Part shown: positions 56,461 to 64,000 of the stretch, in pieces | Layout of the letters: every line of letters begins with the position of its first letter | How positions within the stretch are numbered: position 1 is the first letter of the stretch | DNA from: Pseudomonas sp. RSB 5.4 | GTDB taxonomy: Bacteria > Pseudomonadota > Gammaproteobacteria > Pseudomonadales > Pseudomonadaceae | Length of the DNA stretch: 64,000 nucleotides | NCBI RefSeq assembly: GCF_037126175.1 | Contig: NZ_CP146986.1 | Location: 1,826,501 to 1,890,500 of the forward strand | Reading direction: 5' to 3' | Notes under the pieces: generated by a model | Database searches by the model: none | Told to the model about the DNA's origin: nothing | Seen by the model: the letters and a program-made list of their open reading frames with translations, nothing else | Program-made: the position numbers and the translations under genes

Positions 56461-56519
56461 TGGGTCACGTGGTGCTCCATAAACTGCAGCATGCACCTTC
56501 TTCTACGTTGGAACTGTCA

Positions 56520-58094
56520 TCACCCAGCAAACGATGCCACCAGCAGTTCCTGCGTATAGGGATGCTGCGCATCGCTGAACAGCGCACTGGTCTCGCCACG
56601 CTCCACCACCTCACCCTCCTTCATCACAATCAAGTCATGGGCCAACGCCCGCACCACCGCCAGGTCATGGCTGATGAACAGATAAGTCAGCCCATGCTCT
56701 TCCTGCAGTCGCCGCAATAAAGCAACGATCTGTTTTTGCACCGTGCGATCCAGCGCCGAGGTCGGCTCATCGAGCAAGATCAAATCCGGCTTGAGCACCA
56801 GCGCCCGGGCGATGGCAATCCGTTGGCGCTGGCCACCGGAAAACTCGTGGGGATAGCGATGACGGGTTGCCGGATCAAGCCCGACTTCACGCAGCACATT
56901 GATCACCGCCTGCTCACGCTCGGCAGCATTCAAATCACTGTGCACCTGCAAGCCTTCGGCAATGATCTGCGCCACGCACAGGCGCGGACTGAGGCTTCCG
57001 AACGGATCCTGAAACACCACTTGCAGGCGTTTGCGTAGCGGCCGCAGTTGCTTGCCATTCAACTGCTCCAACGCCTCACCGGCAAAGCGAATGCCGCCCT
57101 CGGCGTCGATCAGGCGCAAAATCGCCTGGCCCAAGGTCGACTTGCCCGACCCCGACTCACCAACAATCCCCAAGGTTTTGCCGCGCTGCAGATTCAAATC
57201 GATGCCCTTGACCGCCTGCAGCCAGGTCTTCGGCCGCAGCCAGCCACCATCCAGGCGAAAGCGCACATGCAGATCGCGCACCTGCAACAAATCCTGCGCC
57301 ACATCCCGGCACAGCGCTTCACCCCCCGGCTCGGCATTAAGCAATTCGATGCTGTAGGGATGCTGCGGCGCACGGAACAGTTGCTCGCACGGCGCCTGCT
57401 CGACGATCCGCCCACTGCGCATCACCGCCACTCGCTGTGCGATGGTGCGCACCAGATTCAGGTCATGGCTGATGATCAGCAGCGCCATGCCGAGCCGCTG
57501 CTGCAAGTCTTTGAGCAGCAACAGAATTCTGCGTTGCACCGTCACATCCAGCGCCGTGGTCGGCTCGTCGGCGATCAGCAGTTGCGGCTCGCAGGCCAGC
57601 GCCATGGCGATCATCACCCGCTGGCGTTGACCTCCGGAGAGTTGATGCGGATAGGCCTTGAGCCGTTCGCGGGGCTTCTGAATGCCGACCAGCTCCAGCA
57701 GCTCAAGAATGCGCTCACGGGCTTGCACGCCCGCCAGCCCTTTGTGCAGCGCCAGGCTCTCACCGAGTTGCCGCTCGATCGTGTGCAGCGGATTCAGCGA
57801 GCTCATCGGCTCCTGAAAAATCATCGCGATCCGGTTGCCCCTTAACTGCCGCAGATAGCGCTCATGCACACCGAGCAGCTCTTCACCGGCATAACGAATG
57901 CTGCCATCGATCCGCGTGATGTTCGGGTCAAGCAATTGCAGGATGCTGTGGGCGGTCACCGATTTGCCGGAGCCAGACTCCCCGACCAGCGCCAGGCATT
58001 CGCCGGGACGAATATCGAGGTCGATGCCATGCACCACGGGCTGACCGTTGAATGCCACACGCAGGTCGCGGATTTCAATCAGGTTATCGTTCAT
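56520..58094 (-). CDS. yejF: YejF-like peptide ABC transporter, duplicated ATP-binding protein
   Basis: A 524-residue protein with two complete ABC ATPase halves. Half 1: Walker [11 protein letters not shown], signature LSGGQRQRV, Walker [13 protein letters not shown]. Half 2: [35 protein letters not shown]. This fused form is typical of YejF in the Yej peptide importer (microcin C uptake in E. coli). The ATG at 58094 follows a GGACTTGAG stretch and lies 1 nt from the yejE stop, so translation is coupled. It is the last gene of the yejA-B-E-F unit. Confidence 0.94.
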   Translation of the reverse strand: MNDNLIEIRDLRVAFNGQPVVHGIDLDIRPGECLALVGESGSGKSVTAHSILQLLDPNITRIDGSIRYAGEELLGVHERYLRQLRGNRIAMIFQEPMSSLNPLHTIERQLGESLALHKGLAGVQARERILELLELVGIQKPRERLKAYPHQLSGGQRQRVMIAMALACEPQLLIADEPTTALDVTVQRRILLLLKDLQQRLGMALLIISHDLNLVRTIAQRVAVMRSGRIVEQAPCEQLFRAPQHPYSIELLNAEPGGEALCRDVAQDLLQVRDLHVRFRLDGGWLRPKTWLQAVKGIDLNLQRGKTLGIVGESGSGKSTLGQAILRLIDAEGGIRFAGEALEQLNGKQLRPLRKRLQVVFQDPFGSLSPRLCVAQIIAEGLQVHSDLNAAEREQAVINVLREVGLDPATRHRYPHEFSGGQRQRIAIARALVLKPDLILLDEPTSALDRTVQKQIVALLRRLQEEHGLTYLFISHDLAVVRALAHDLIVMKEGEVVERGETSALFSDAQHPYTQELLVASFAG

Positions 58095-58095
58095 C

Positions 58096-59118
58096 TCAAG
58101 TCCTTGGATCAAACGCATCTCGGCAAGCCTCGCCGATGAACACCAACAGAGAAAGAATCAGCGCCAACGCAAAAAAAGCCGTCAGCCCCAACCACGGCGC
58201 TTGCAGATTGCTCTTGCCCTGACCGATCAGTTCGCCCAATGAAGCGCTGCCGGCGGGCATGCCGAAACCGAGAAAATCCAGCGCCGACAAGGTCGCGATC
58301 GCTCCGGTAAGAATGAACGGCAGATAGGTCAGGGTCGCACTCATGGCGTTGGGCAAGATGTGACGGCTGATCACCTGCGCATCGCCAACCCCCAGCGCCC
58401 GCGCGGCTTTCACGTATTCCAGACCGCGGCTGCGCAGGAACTCGGCGCGCACCACATCGACCAGACTCAACCAGGAAAACAGCGCCATGATCCCCAACAG
58501 CCACCAGAAATTCGGCTCGACGAACCCGGACAGGATGATCAGCAGATACAACACCGGCAGCCCCGACCACACCTCCAGCAATCGCTGCCCGAGCAGATCG
58601 ACCCAACCGCCGTAATAGCCTTGCAAGGCCCCGGCAGCAATGCCGATCAGCGCACTGGCGGCGGTCAGCGCCAAGGCAAACAGCAGCGACACCCGCGTAC
58701 CGAAGATCACCCGCGCCAGCACATCCCGCGCCTGATCGTCGGTGCCGAGCCAGTTCTCGCCGCTCGGTGGACTCGGTGCCGGTTCAGTCAGGTCGTAATT
58801 CACCGTATCGAAACCGAACGGGATCGGCGCAAACCACATCCGCCCGCCCTGTCCCTCGATCAGTTGCCGCACCTGCGCGCTGCGATAGTCCGGCTGGAAC
58901 GGCAGTTCGCCGCCGAAATCCTGCTCGGTGTAGCGCTTGAACGCCGGGAAGTACCACTGGCCCTGATACTCGACCATTAGCGGTTTGTCATTGGCGATCA
59001 GCTCGCCGCCCAGGCTCAGGCCAAACAGCAGCAGAAACAGCCACAGCGACCACCAGCCACGCCGATGGGCCTTGAACCGCGCCCAACGCCGCTGTCCGAT
59101 GGGAGATAGAGTCAGCAT
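58096..59118 (-). CDS. yejE: YejE-like peptide ABC transporter permease
   Basis: A 340-residue inner-membrane permease of the DppC/OppC family, the same size as E. coli YejE. The N-terminus (RRWARFKAHRRGWWSLWLF) leads into the first helix. A periplasmic insert before the transport core (ANDKPLMVEYQGQWYFPAFK, then GGELPFQPDY) is typical of YejE. The core has ENWLGTDDQARDVLARVI and the EAA-like loop EYVKAARALGVGDAQVISRH. The start overlaps the yejB stop (TGATG). Confidence 0.94.
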   Translation of the reverse strand: MLTLSPIGQRRWARFKAHRRGWWSLWLFLLLFGLSLGGELIANDKPLMVEYQGQWYFPAFKRYTEQDFGGELPFQPDYRSAQVRQLIEGQGGRMWFAPIPFGFDTVNYDLTEPAPSPPSGENWLGTDDQARDVLARVIFGTRVSLLFALALTAASALIGIAAGALQGYYGGWVDLLGQRLLEVWSGLPVLYLLIILSGFVEPNFWWLLGIMALFSWLSLVDVVRAEFLRSRGLEYVKAARALGVGDAQVISRHILPNAMSATLTYLPFILTGAIATLSALDFLGFGMPAGSASLGELIGQGKSNLQAPWLGLTAFFALALILSLLVFIGEACRDAFDPRT

Positions 59119-60182
59119 CAGGCAGTCCTCGCGGTGAAGTCGATGCGCGGGTCGACCAGCGTGTAGCACAGGTCGCCGAGCAGTTTTATCAGCAGGCCGA
59201 ACAAGGTGAAGATGAACAGCGAACCGAATACCACCGGATAGTCGCGCGACACCGCCGCCTCGTAACTCAGGCGACCGAGGCCATCGAGCGAGAAGATCAC
59301 TTCGATCAGCAACGAACCGCCGAAGAACACCGTCACCAGGGCCTGCGGCAACCCGGCGACCACCAGCAGCATCGCGTTGCGAAACACGTGACCGTATAAA
59401 ACCTGACGCTGGCTGAGGCCCTTGGCCCGCGCCGTCACCACGTACAGACGCGAGATCTCGTTGAGAAAACTGTTCTTGGTGAGGATCGTCAGCGTGGCGA
59501 ATCCGCCGATCACCAGCGCCGTGACCGGCAGCACCAGATGCCAGAAGTAATCGGCCACTTTGCCCCACGGTGACAGCTCCGCGAAGTTGTCCGAGACCAG
59601 CCCACGCACCGGAAACCAGTCCAGCGCGGTGCCGCCGGCGAACACGATGATCAGCAGCAGTGCGAACAGAAAACCCGGCATCGCGTAGCCGATGATGATC
59701 GCCACGCTGCTCCAGACATCGAACGCCGAGCCGTTGTGCACCGCTTTGCGGATGCCCAGCGGAATCGACACCAGATAGGTGATCAACGTGGCCCAAAAGC
59801 CCAGTGACAAGGTCACCGGCAGCTTCTGCCAGATCAGTTCGGTGACGCTGGCACCACGGAAAAAGCTCTGACCGAAATCCAGCTGCGCGTAGCTTTTGAG
59901 CATCAGCCACAGGCGCTCACCAGCAGGTTTGTCGAAGCCGTACTGACGCTCGATGTCGGCCACCAGTTTCGGGTCGAGACCCCGGGTGGCACGGGATTCG
60001 CTACCGATGGTTTCGACATGACCACCGCCCACCGCCGCACCGACACCAATGCCCTGCAACCGGGCAATCGCCTGTTCCACCGGGCCACCCGGCGCGGCCT
60101 GCACGATGACAAAATTGACCAGCAGAATGGCGAGCAAAGTCGGCACGATCAGCAGCAGACGCCGCAAGCTATAACCCCACAT
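59118..60182 (-). CDS. yejB: YejB-like peptide ABC transporter permease
   Basis: A 354-residue permease of the DppB/OppB family. [20 protein letters not shown] opens it, [15 protein letters not shown] follows, and the cytoplasmic loop reads [18 protein letters not shown]. YejB-like proteins have the longer spacer seen here (about residues 40-90). It overlaps the yejA-like gene upstream by 14 nt and yejE downstream by 1 nt. Confidence 0.94.
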   Translation of the reverse strand: MWGYSLRRLLLIVPTLLAILLVNFVIVQAAPGGPVEQAIARLQGIGVGAAVGGGHVETIGSESRATRGLDPKLVADIERQYGFDKPAGERLWLMLKSYAQLDFGQSFFRGASVTELIWQKLPVTLSLGFWATLITYLVSIPLGIRKAVHNGSAFDVWSSVAIIIGYAMPGFLFALLLIIVFAGGTALDWFPVRGLVSDNFAELSPWGKVADYFWHLVLPVTALVIGGFATLTILTKNSFLNEISRLYVVTARAKGLSQRQVLYGHVFRNAMLLVVAGLPQALVTVFFGGSLLIEVIFSLDGLGRLSYEAAVSRDYPVVFGSLFIFTLFGLLIKLLGDLCYTLVDPRIDFTARTA

Positions 60183-62019
60183 GGGCGTACTCCTTTTGCT
60201 GTTGCTGCATCTGCGCGGCCGTCAGCGCGGTCGGGCTGATTTCCCACCAGGTGTCGAGTCCGGCGTCGTACAACGGCGCCGTCGCCGGGCGGCCGAAACG
60301 GTTCCACCACACCGTGGAAATCCCCGGTGGGTAGTAATTGGGGATCCAGTAATAACCCCACTGCAACACCCGGTCCAAAGCATGAGCATGACGCAGCAGG
60401 CTTTCACGATTGTCGGCCTGCACCAGACCCTCGAGCAGGGCATCGACGGCCGGATCGCGCAGCACCATGTAGTTGTTCGAGCCGGGATCGTCGGCGCCGT
60501 CGGAGCCGAAGTAATTGAACATCTCGCGCCCCGGCGCCTGACTCACCGGGTAGCCGACGACGATCATGTCGTAGTCGCGATTGCGCACGCGGTTGGTGTA
60601 CTGCGCGGTGTCGACCTGGCGGATATCGAAGCCGATGCCGATCTGCGCCAGGTTGCGCTTGAACGGCAGCAGCAGCCGTTCAAAACCCTTCTGACCGTTG
60701 AGAAAAGTGAACTGCAGCGGCTCGCCATTGGCATTCACCAACTGATCACCACGGGGTTTCCAGCCGGCGGCTTCCAGCAGCTTCAAGGCCTGCAACTGCT
60801 CGGCGCGGATGTTGCCGCTGCCGTCGGTTTTCGGCGCTTCGAAGACTTGGGTAAACACCTCGTCGGGGATCTTGCCGCGCCACGGCTCGAGAATTTTCAG
60901 CTCCTCGGCATCCGGTAACTCGGTGGCCGACAACGCACTGTGCGAGAAGTAACTGCGCTGGCGCAGGTACATGCTGCGCATCATTTGCCGGTTGCTCCAT
61001 TCGAAATCCCAGAGCATGGCGATCGCCTGCCGTACCCGGCGATCCTGAAACATGGGTTTCTGCAGGTTGAACACAAAGCCCTGCGAGCCCTGCGCGGCAC
61101 CCGGCGCCAGATGTTCGCGGAGCAATTTGCCCTGTTCCAGCGCCGCGCCGGCATAGCCGATGGTGTAACTGGTCGCGGAAAACTCGCGGTTGTAGTCGAA
61201 GCCGCCAGCCTTGAGCACTTGCCGGGAAACATCGGTGTCGGCGAAGAACTCGACGCTCAAGTGATCGAAGTTATACAGGCCGCGAGTGATCGGCAGGTCC
61301 TTGGCCCACCAGTCGGCAACGCGCTGAAATTTCACGCTGCGCCCGGCATCCACCGCGCTGATCCGGTACGGGCCACTGCCCGGAGGGATCTCGAAACCGG
61401 CGCCCTCGGCGAAATTGCGCGTACGCCACCAGTGCTCGGGCAACACCGGCAGTGTCGCCAGATCCAGCGGCAAGGTGCGGCTGTCGTTGTTCTTGAAGTT
61501 GAAGCGCACTTGCGTCGGCGACTCCACCACCACGTCGGCGACGTCACGAAACTGCTGGCGATATTTGAGGCTGCCCTGGGTGGTGAACAGTTCGAAGGTG
61601 TAGCGCACGTCCTCGGCGGTGATCGGCGTACCGTCGTCGAAGCGCGCCTTAGGATTGAGGTAGAAACGCAGCCAGCGGCGATCCGCATCCAGTTCCATCT
61701 GCTGCGCCACCAGGCCGTAGACGCTATAGGGTTCATCCTTGCTGCGATAGGCCAGCGGCGCGTAGAGCCAGCCGTCGATGTCGGCGACGCCGGTGCCTTT
61801 GTCGATGTACGGAATCAGGTGATCGAACGGGCCGCTTTCCAGTGAAGAGCGGCGCAACGTTCCGCCCTTGGGAGCGTTGGGGTTGGCGTAGGCCAGGTGT
61901 TGAAAGTCCGCGGCGTATTTGGGGGCTTCGCCGTAGACCGTGAGGGCGGGTTGCGGGGCGGCCGAACTGAATGGGCTTAGCAGCGCAAAAGCGCTGAACA
62001 GAATGAGCCTGGATAGCAT
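60169..62019 (-). CDS. yejA: YejA-like extracellular solute-binding protein (peptide ABC transporter)
   Basis: A 616-residue periplasmic binding protein (SBP family 5). The signal peptide ([20 protein letters not shown]) is followed by [19 protein letters not shown] and [15 protein letters not shown], characteristic of YejA rather than OppA. Later segments such as [20 protein letters not shown] and [20 protein letters not shown] are the usual SBP-5 core. The ATG at 62019 has AAAGGA 8 nt upstream; longer frames only translate a REP element. It is the first gene of the transporter and overlaps yejB. Confidence 0.94.
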   Translation of the reverse strand: MLSRLILFSAFALLSPFSSAAPQPALTVYGEAPKYAADFQHLAYANPNAPKGGTLRRSSLESGPFDHLIPYIDKGTGVADIDGWLYAPLAYRSKDEPYSVYGLVAQQMELDADRRWLRFYLNPKARFDDGTPITAEDVRYTFELFTTQGSLKYRQQFRDVADVVVESPTQVRFNFKNNDSRTLPLDLATLPVLPEHWWRTRNFAEGAGFEIPPGSGPYRISAVDAGRSVKFQRVADWWAKDLPITRGLYNFDHLSVEFFADTDVSRQVLKAGGFDYNREFSATSYTIGYAGAALEQGKLLREHLAPGAAQGSQGFVFNLQKPMFQDRRVRQAIAMLWDFEWSNRQMMRSMYLRQRSYFSHSALSATELPDAEELKILEPWRGKIPDEVFTQVFEAPKTDGSGNIRAEQLQALKLLEAAGWKPRGDQLVNANGEPLQFTFLNGQKGFERLLLPFKRNLAQIGIGFDIRQVDTAQYTNRVRNRDYDMIVVGYPVSQAPGREMFNYFGSDGADDPGSNNYMVLRDPAVDALLEGLVQADNRESLLRHAHALDRVLQWGYYWIPNYYPPGISTVWWNRFGRPATAPLYDAGLDTWWEISPTALTAAQMQQQQKEYAHVGL

Positions 62020-62050
62020 TGGCAGATCCTTTTTGCACGGTGTTGCTACT

Positions 62051-62137
62051 GGCCTCTTCGCGAGCACGCCCGCTCCCACAAGGAAGTTGTGCTCGCCGCT
62101 GTTCCCCTGTGGGAGCGGGCGTGCTCGCGAAGGCGCC
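62051..62137. repeat. REP doublet upstream of the yej operon
   Basis: Arms ggcctcttcgcgagcacgcc (from 62051) and the inverted copy ending near 62137, of the GGGAGCGGGCGTGCTCGCGA variant. It lies in the 228-bp gap between yejA and the receptor gene. Confidence 0.9.
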
Positions 62138-62247
62138 AGTACAGTCACCAAACATCCTGCCTACCTGTGTTGTGCAACAGGCCGGCGATTTTTATAGGGC
62201 AGGCTTTAGATCAATAAGTGACTAAAACCCGCCGCCTCTGGGCATTT

Positions 62248-64000
62248 TCAGAACTTGTAATTGACCCGCGTGTACAGCGTCCGGCCGAACGGGTCGCTGT
62301 ATTTCGGGTCGTAGCCGCTCTGGAAGGTGTAGGTCTGGTTGCTGAACGGTGGCTCACGATCGAACAGGTTCTTCGCGCCGAGGGTCACGCTCAGGGTTTT
62401 GCGCCAGGTGTAGGTGCCAGCCAGATCCCAGACGTTGTACGAGCCAACGTAATCGTGGGTTTCGCGATCGGAGTCGTGGTAGCCGCTGGTGTAGCGGTTG
62501 GTCAGCGCCACGCCGTAGGGGCCGTAGTTCCAGCTGCCGGTCAGGCTGTGGCGCCAACGAGCCACGGCACCGGCCGAGGAAAAGTCGCCGCCGCGGAAAT
62601 CGCCGAGCTTGTCGATGTAGTCGCCCTTGAGCTGCTGCTGGTACTCGTACCGACTGACATAAGTGCCCTGCAGGCCGATCCCGAAGTTGCCGTACGGAGT
62701 GCTCGGCAAACGATAGTCGAAGCTGACATCGACACCATTGGTCTTGATCTTGCCGAGGTTGGCCAGGCCCGTGACGATGTGATCGATGGAACCGTCAGGC
62801 TTGCGAATCAGGCGGTCCGGGTACAGCTCCGGGTTCTCGAACACCGCCGATTCCGGGAACTCCGCGATCTGGTTGGCGATGTTGATCCACCAGAAATCCA
62901 GCCCGGTGGTCAGGCGTTCGAACGGCTGATAGACGAAGCCGAGGGTAACGTTGCGTGCGGTTTCCGGGCTCAGGTCAGTGTTGCCACCGGTTCGGCTGTA
63001 GAACTGCTGGGCGCAGTCACGGTTGGCGATCCCGCCGTTGCTCGGGTTGCCGCCTGCGCACAGCCGAGGGTCGTTGTAGTTGGCGACCGTGAATGTGGTG
63101 AAGTTGGGGTTGTACAACTCGTACAGTGACGGCGCGCGGAAACCTTCACTGTAGGCGCCACGCACCACCAGTTCCTTGAACGGCTGGAAGCGGAACGAGT
63201 ATTTCGGGTTGGTGGTGCTGCCAAAATCGCTGTACTTGTCGTGGCGCACGGCGGCGGACAATTCGAGGCTGTCGAGCACCGGCACGCTGACCTCGGCGTA
63301 CTGCGCCGAGACGCTGCGATCCCCGGCGACACTGGCATTGGGGTCGACACCCAGGCTCTGCACGTCGGCGGCGAACTGGGCGAAGTCCTGATGGAAATCT
63401 TCCTTGCGGTATTCGCCACCCAGCGCCAGCGCCGAAGGGCCGGCACCGAACCAGTCACCGATCTCGCGGCTGACACGCCCGTCAATCGCCTTCACGCGGC
63501 CGACCGCCGTGCCGTAATCGCCATCTACGGAGTTGGCTGCCAGCAGCGCCTGCCCGGCAGCCGTCTGCGCACCGAACGGGTTGATGATGCCATTGGCAAT
63601 GCCGGCGCTGACGGCGCGGTCGTTGACATAGCCGGCCTCGATGCTATTGACCACTTTGTTCTGGTTGTACGACGCACCGACGTTGTAGTCCCAACCGACC
63701 ACGCTGCCGTCAAAGCTCAGCAGCAAACGCTGCCCGGTGTTGTCGTCTTCATGCTGACGGGCGCCGACAGCGCTTTCGCGCCAGTTCACATCGACCGGTT
63801 GCGTCGGGTCGAGAGCGAAGCTGTTCGGGCCTGGGGTAATGCCGTTGCCGGGATAAAACGCCGTGCCGGGATTGACCTGGTTACCCATCAACGTGCCGGG
63901 ACCGATCTGCGTGCGGTTTTCGTTGCGCGCCCAGAAGTATTCGAGGCTGACGTTGTGGTCGTCCGAAAGCTTGCCGGTGGCTTTGGCGAAGGCCGAGGTC
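62248..64000 (-). CDS. TonB-dependent outer-membrane receptor, N-terminus beyond window
   Basis: The frame is open from the stop at 62248 to the right edge (584 codons), so the plug and signal peptide lie outside. The visible part is a TonB-dependent barrel: LSAAVRHDKYSDFGSTTNPK, FKELVVRGAYSEGFRAPSLY (the conserved barrel motif), GFVYQPFERLTTGLDFWWIN, and the C-terminal FGRTLYTRVNYKF with final Phe. The NEGF-type segments and AQQFYSRTGG suggest the CirA/large peptide-or-siderophore branch, but the ligand is unclear. It is followed by yejABEF on the same strand, so it could feed the same peptide transporter. That link is inference. Confidence 0.9.
   Translation of the reverse strand, partial: TSAFAKATGKLSDDHNVSLEYFWARNENRTQIGPGTLMGNQVNPGTAFYPGNGITPGPNSFALDPTQPVDVNWRESAVGARQHEDDNTGQRLLLSFDGSVVGWDYNVGASYNQNKVVNSIEAGYVNDRAVSAGIANGIINPFGAQTAAGQALLAANSVDGDYGTAVGRVKAIDGRVSREIGDWFGAGPSALALGGEYRKEDFHQDFAQFAADVQSLGVDPNASVAGDRSVSAQYAEVSVPVLDSLELSAAVRHDKYSDFGSTTNPKYSFRFQPFKELVVRGAYSEGFRAPSLYELYNPNFTTFTVANYNDPRLCAGGNPSNGGIANRDCAQQFYSRTGGNTDLSPETARNVTLGFVYQPFERLTTGLDFWWINIANQIAEFPESAVFENPELYPDRLIRKPDGSIDHIVTGLANLGKIKTNGVDVSFDYRLPSTPYGNFGIGLQGTYVSRYEYQQQLKGDYIDKLGDFRGGDFSSAGAVARWRHSLTGSWNYGPYGVALTNRYTSGYHDSDRETHDYVGSYNVWDLAGTYTWRKTLSVTLGAKNLFDREPPFSNQTYTFQSGYDPKYSDPFGRTLYTRVNYKF

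Overview
The window is high-GC chromosomal DNA of a Pseudomonas, most likely of the P. fluorescens group. The clues are the core gene set and order (nfuA, acyltransferase, cti, metH, cysI, sohB), the abundance of Pseudomonas-type REP palindromes (GAGC/GCTCGCG pairs, about ten in 64 kb), and two cobalamin riboswitches around an aerobic B12 locus. No rRNA, tRNA, CRISPR array, prophage or transposase was found.

Left edge to 5.4 kb (all minus strand): a polar amino-acid ABC importer (binding protein, two permeases, ATPase) followed by a RidA deaminase, an IclR regulator and a PLP enzyme of the D-threonine aldolase/D-serine dehydratase-like fold that runs off the left edge. It looks like an uptake-and-deamination unit for an unusual or D-amino acid. 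From 5.8 to 6.7 kb come a small jelly-roll, carbohydrate-binding-like protein and a thioredoxin-like gene broken by one amber codon next to its CxxC motif.

6.9-15.3 kb (plus) is a tightly overlapping five-gene operon: wecB (UDP-GlcNAc 2-epimerase), nfrB (inner-membrane glycosyltransferase with C-terminal MshEN c-di-GMP-binding repeats), nfrA (outer-membrane TPR and beta-barrel protein), a DUF4434 glycosidase-like periplasmic protein and a membrane diguanylate cyclase. This is a complete c-di-GMP-gated exopolysaccharide system related to the phage N4 receptor (NGR) pathway of E. coli. The cyclase is split by a one-base deficit in a T tract.

15.4-19.0 kb holds a YoaE/TerC-like membrane protein with CBS and CorC domains and a two-HKD phospholipase-D-like protein. 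19.2-29.6 kb is a B12 region. A minus-strand operon (cobW, cobN, chlI-like, chlD-like) sits under one cobalamin riboswitch. A plus-strand set (cbtB, cbtA, cobE, cobM) sits under a second, divergent one. A roughly 1 kb non-coding island with two diverged inverted repeats separates them. cobN has absorbed a REP pair in frame.

29.8-37.8 kb is conserved core: nfuA, a membrane acyltransferase, cti (cis/trans fatty acid isomerase) and B12-dependent metH. 37.9-53.8 kb holds two giant leucine-rich-repeat proteins with C-terminal NEL-type E3 ubiquitin ligase domains, on either side of DUF2970, an orphan binding protein, a 37-residue membrane microprotein, cysI and a DUF934 gene. The larger NEL protein keeps its catalytic Cys and has three LRR modules; the smaller has one module and glycine in place of the Cys. 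54-64 kb holds sohB, a histidine phosphatase, an SCP2-domain protein, the yejA/B/E/F-type peptide ABC transporter and the C-terminal part of a TonB-dependent receptor running off the right edge.
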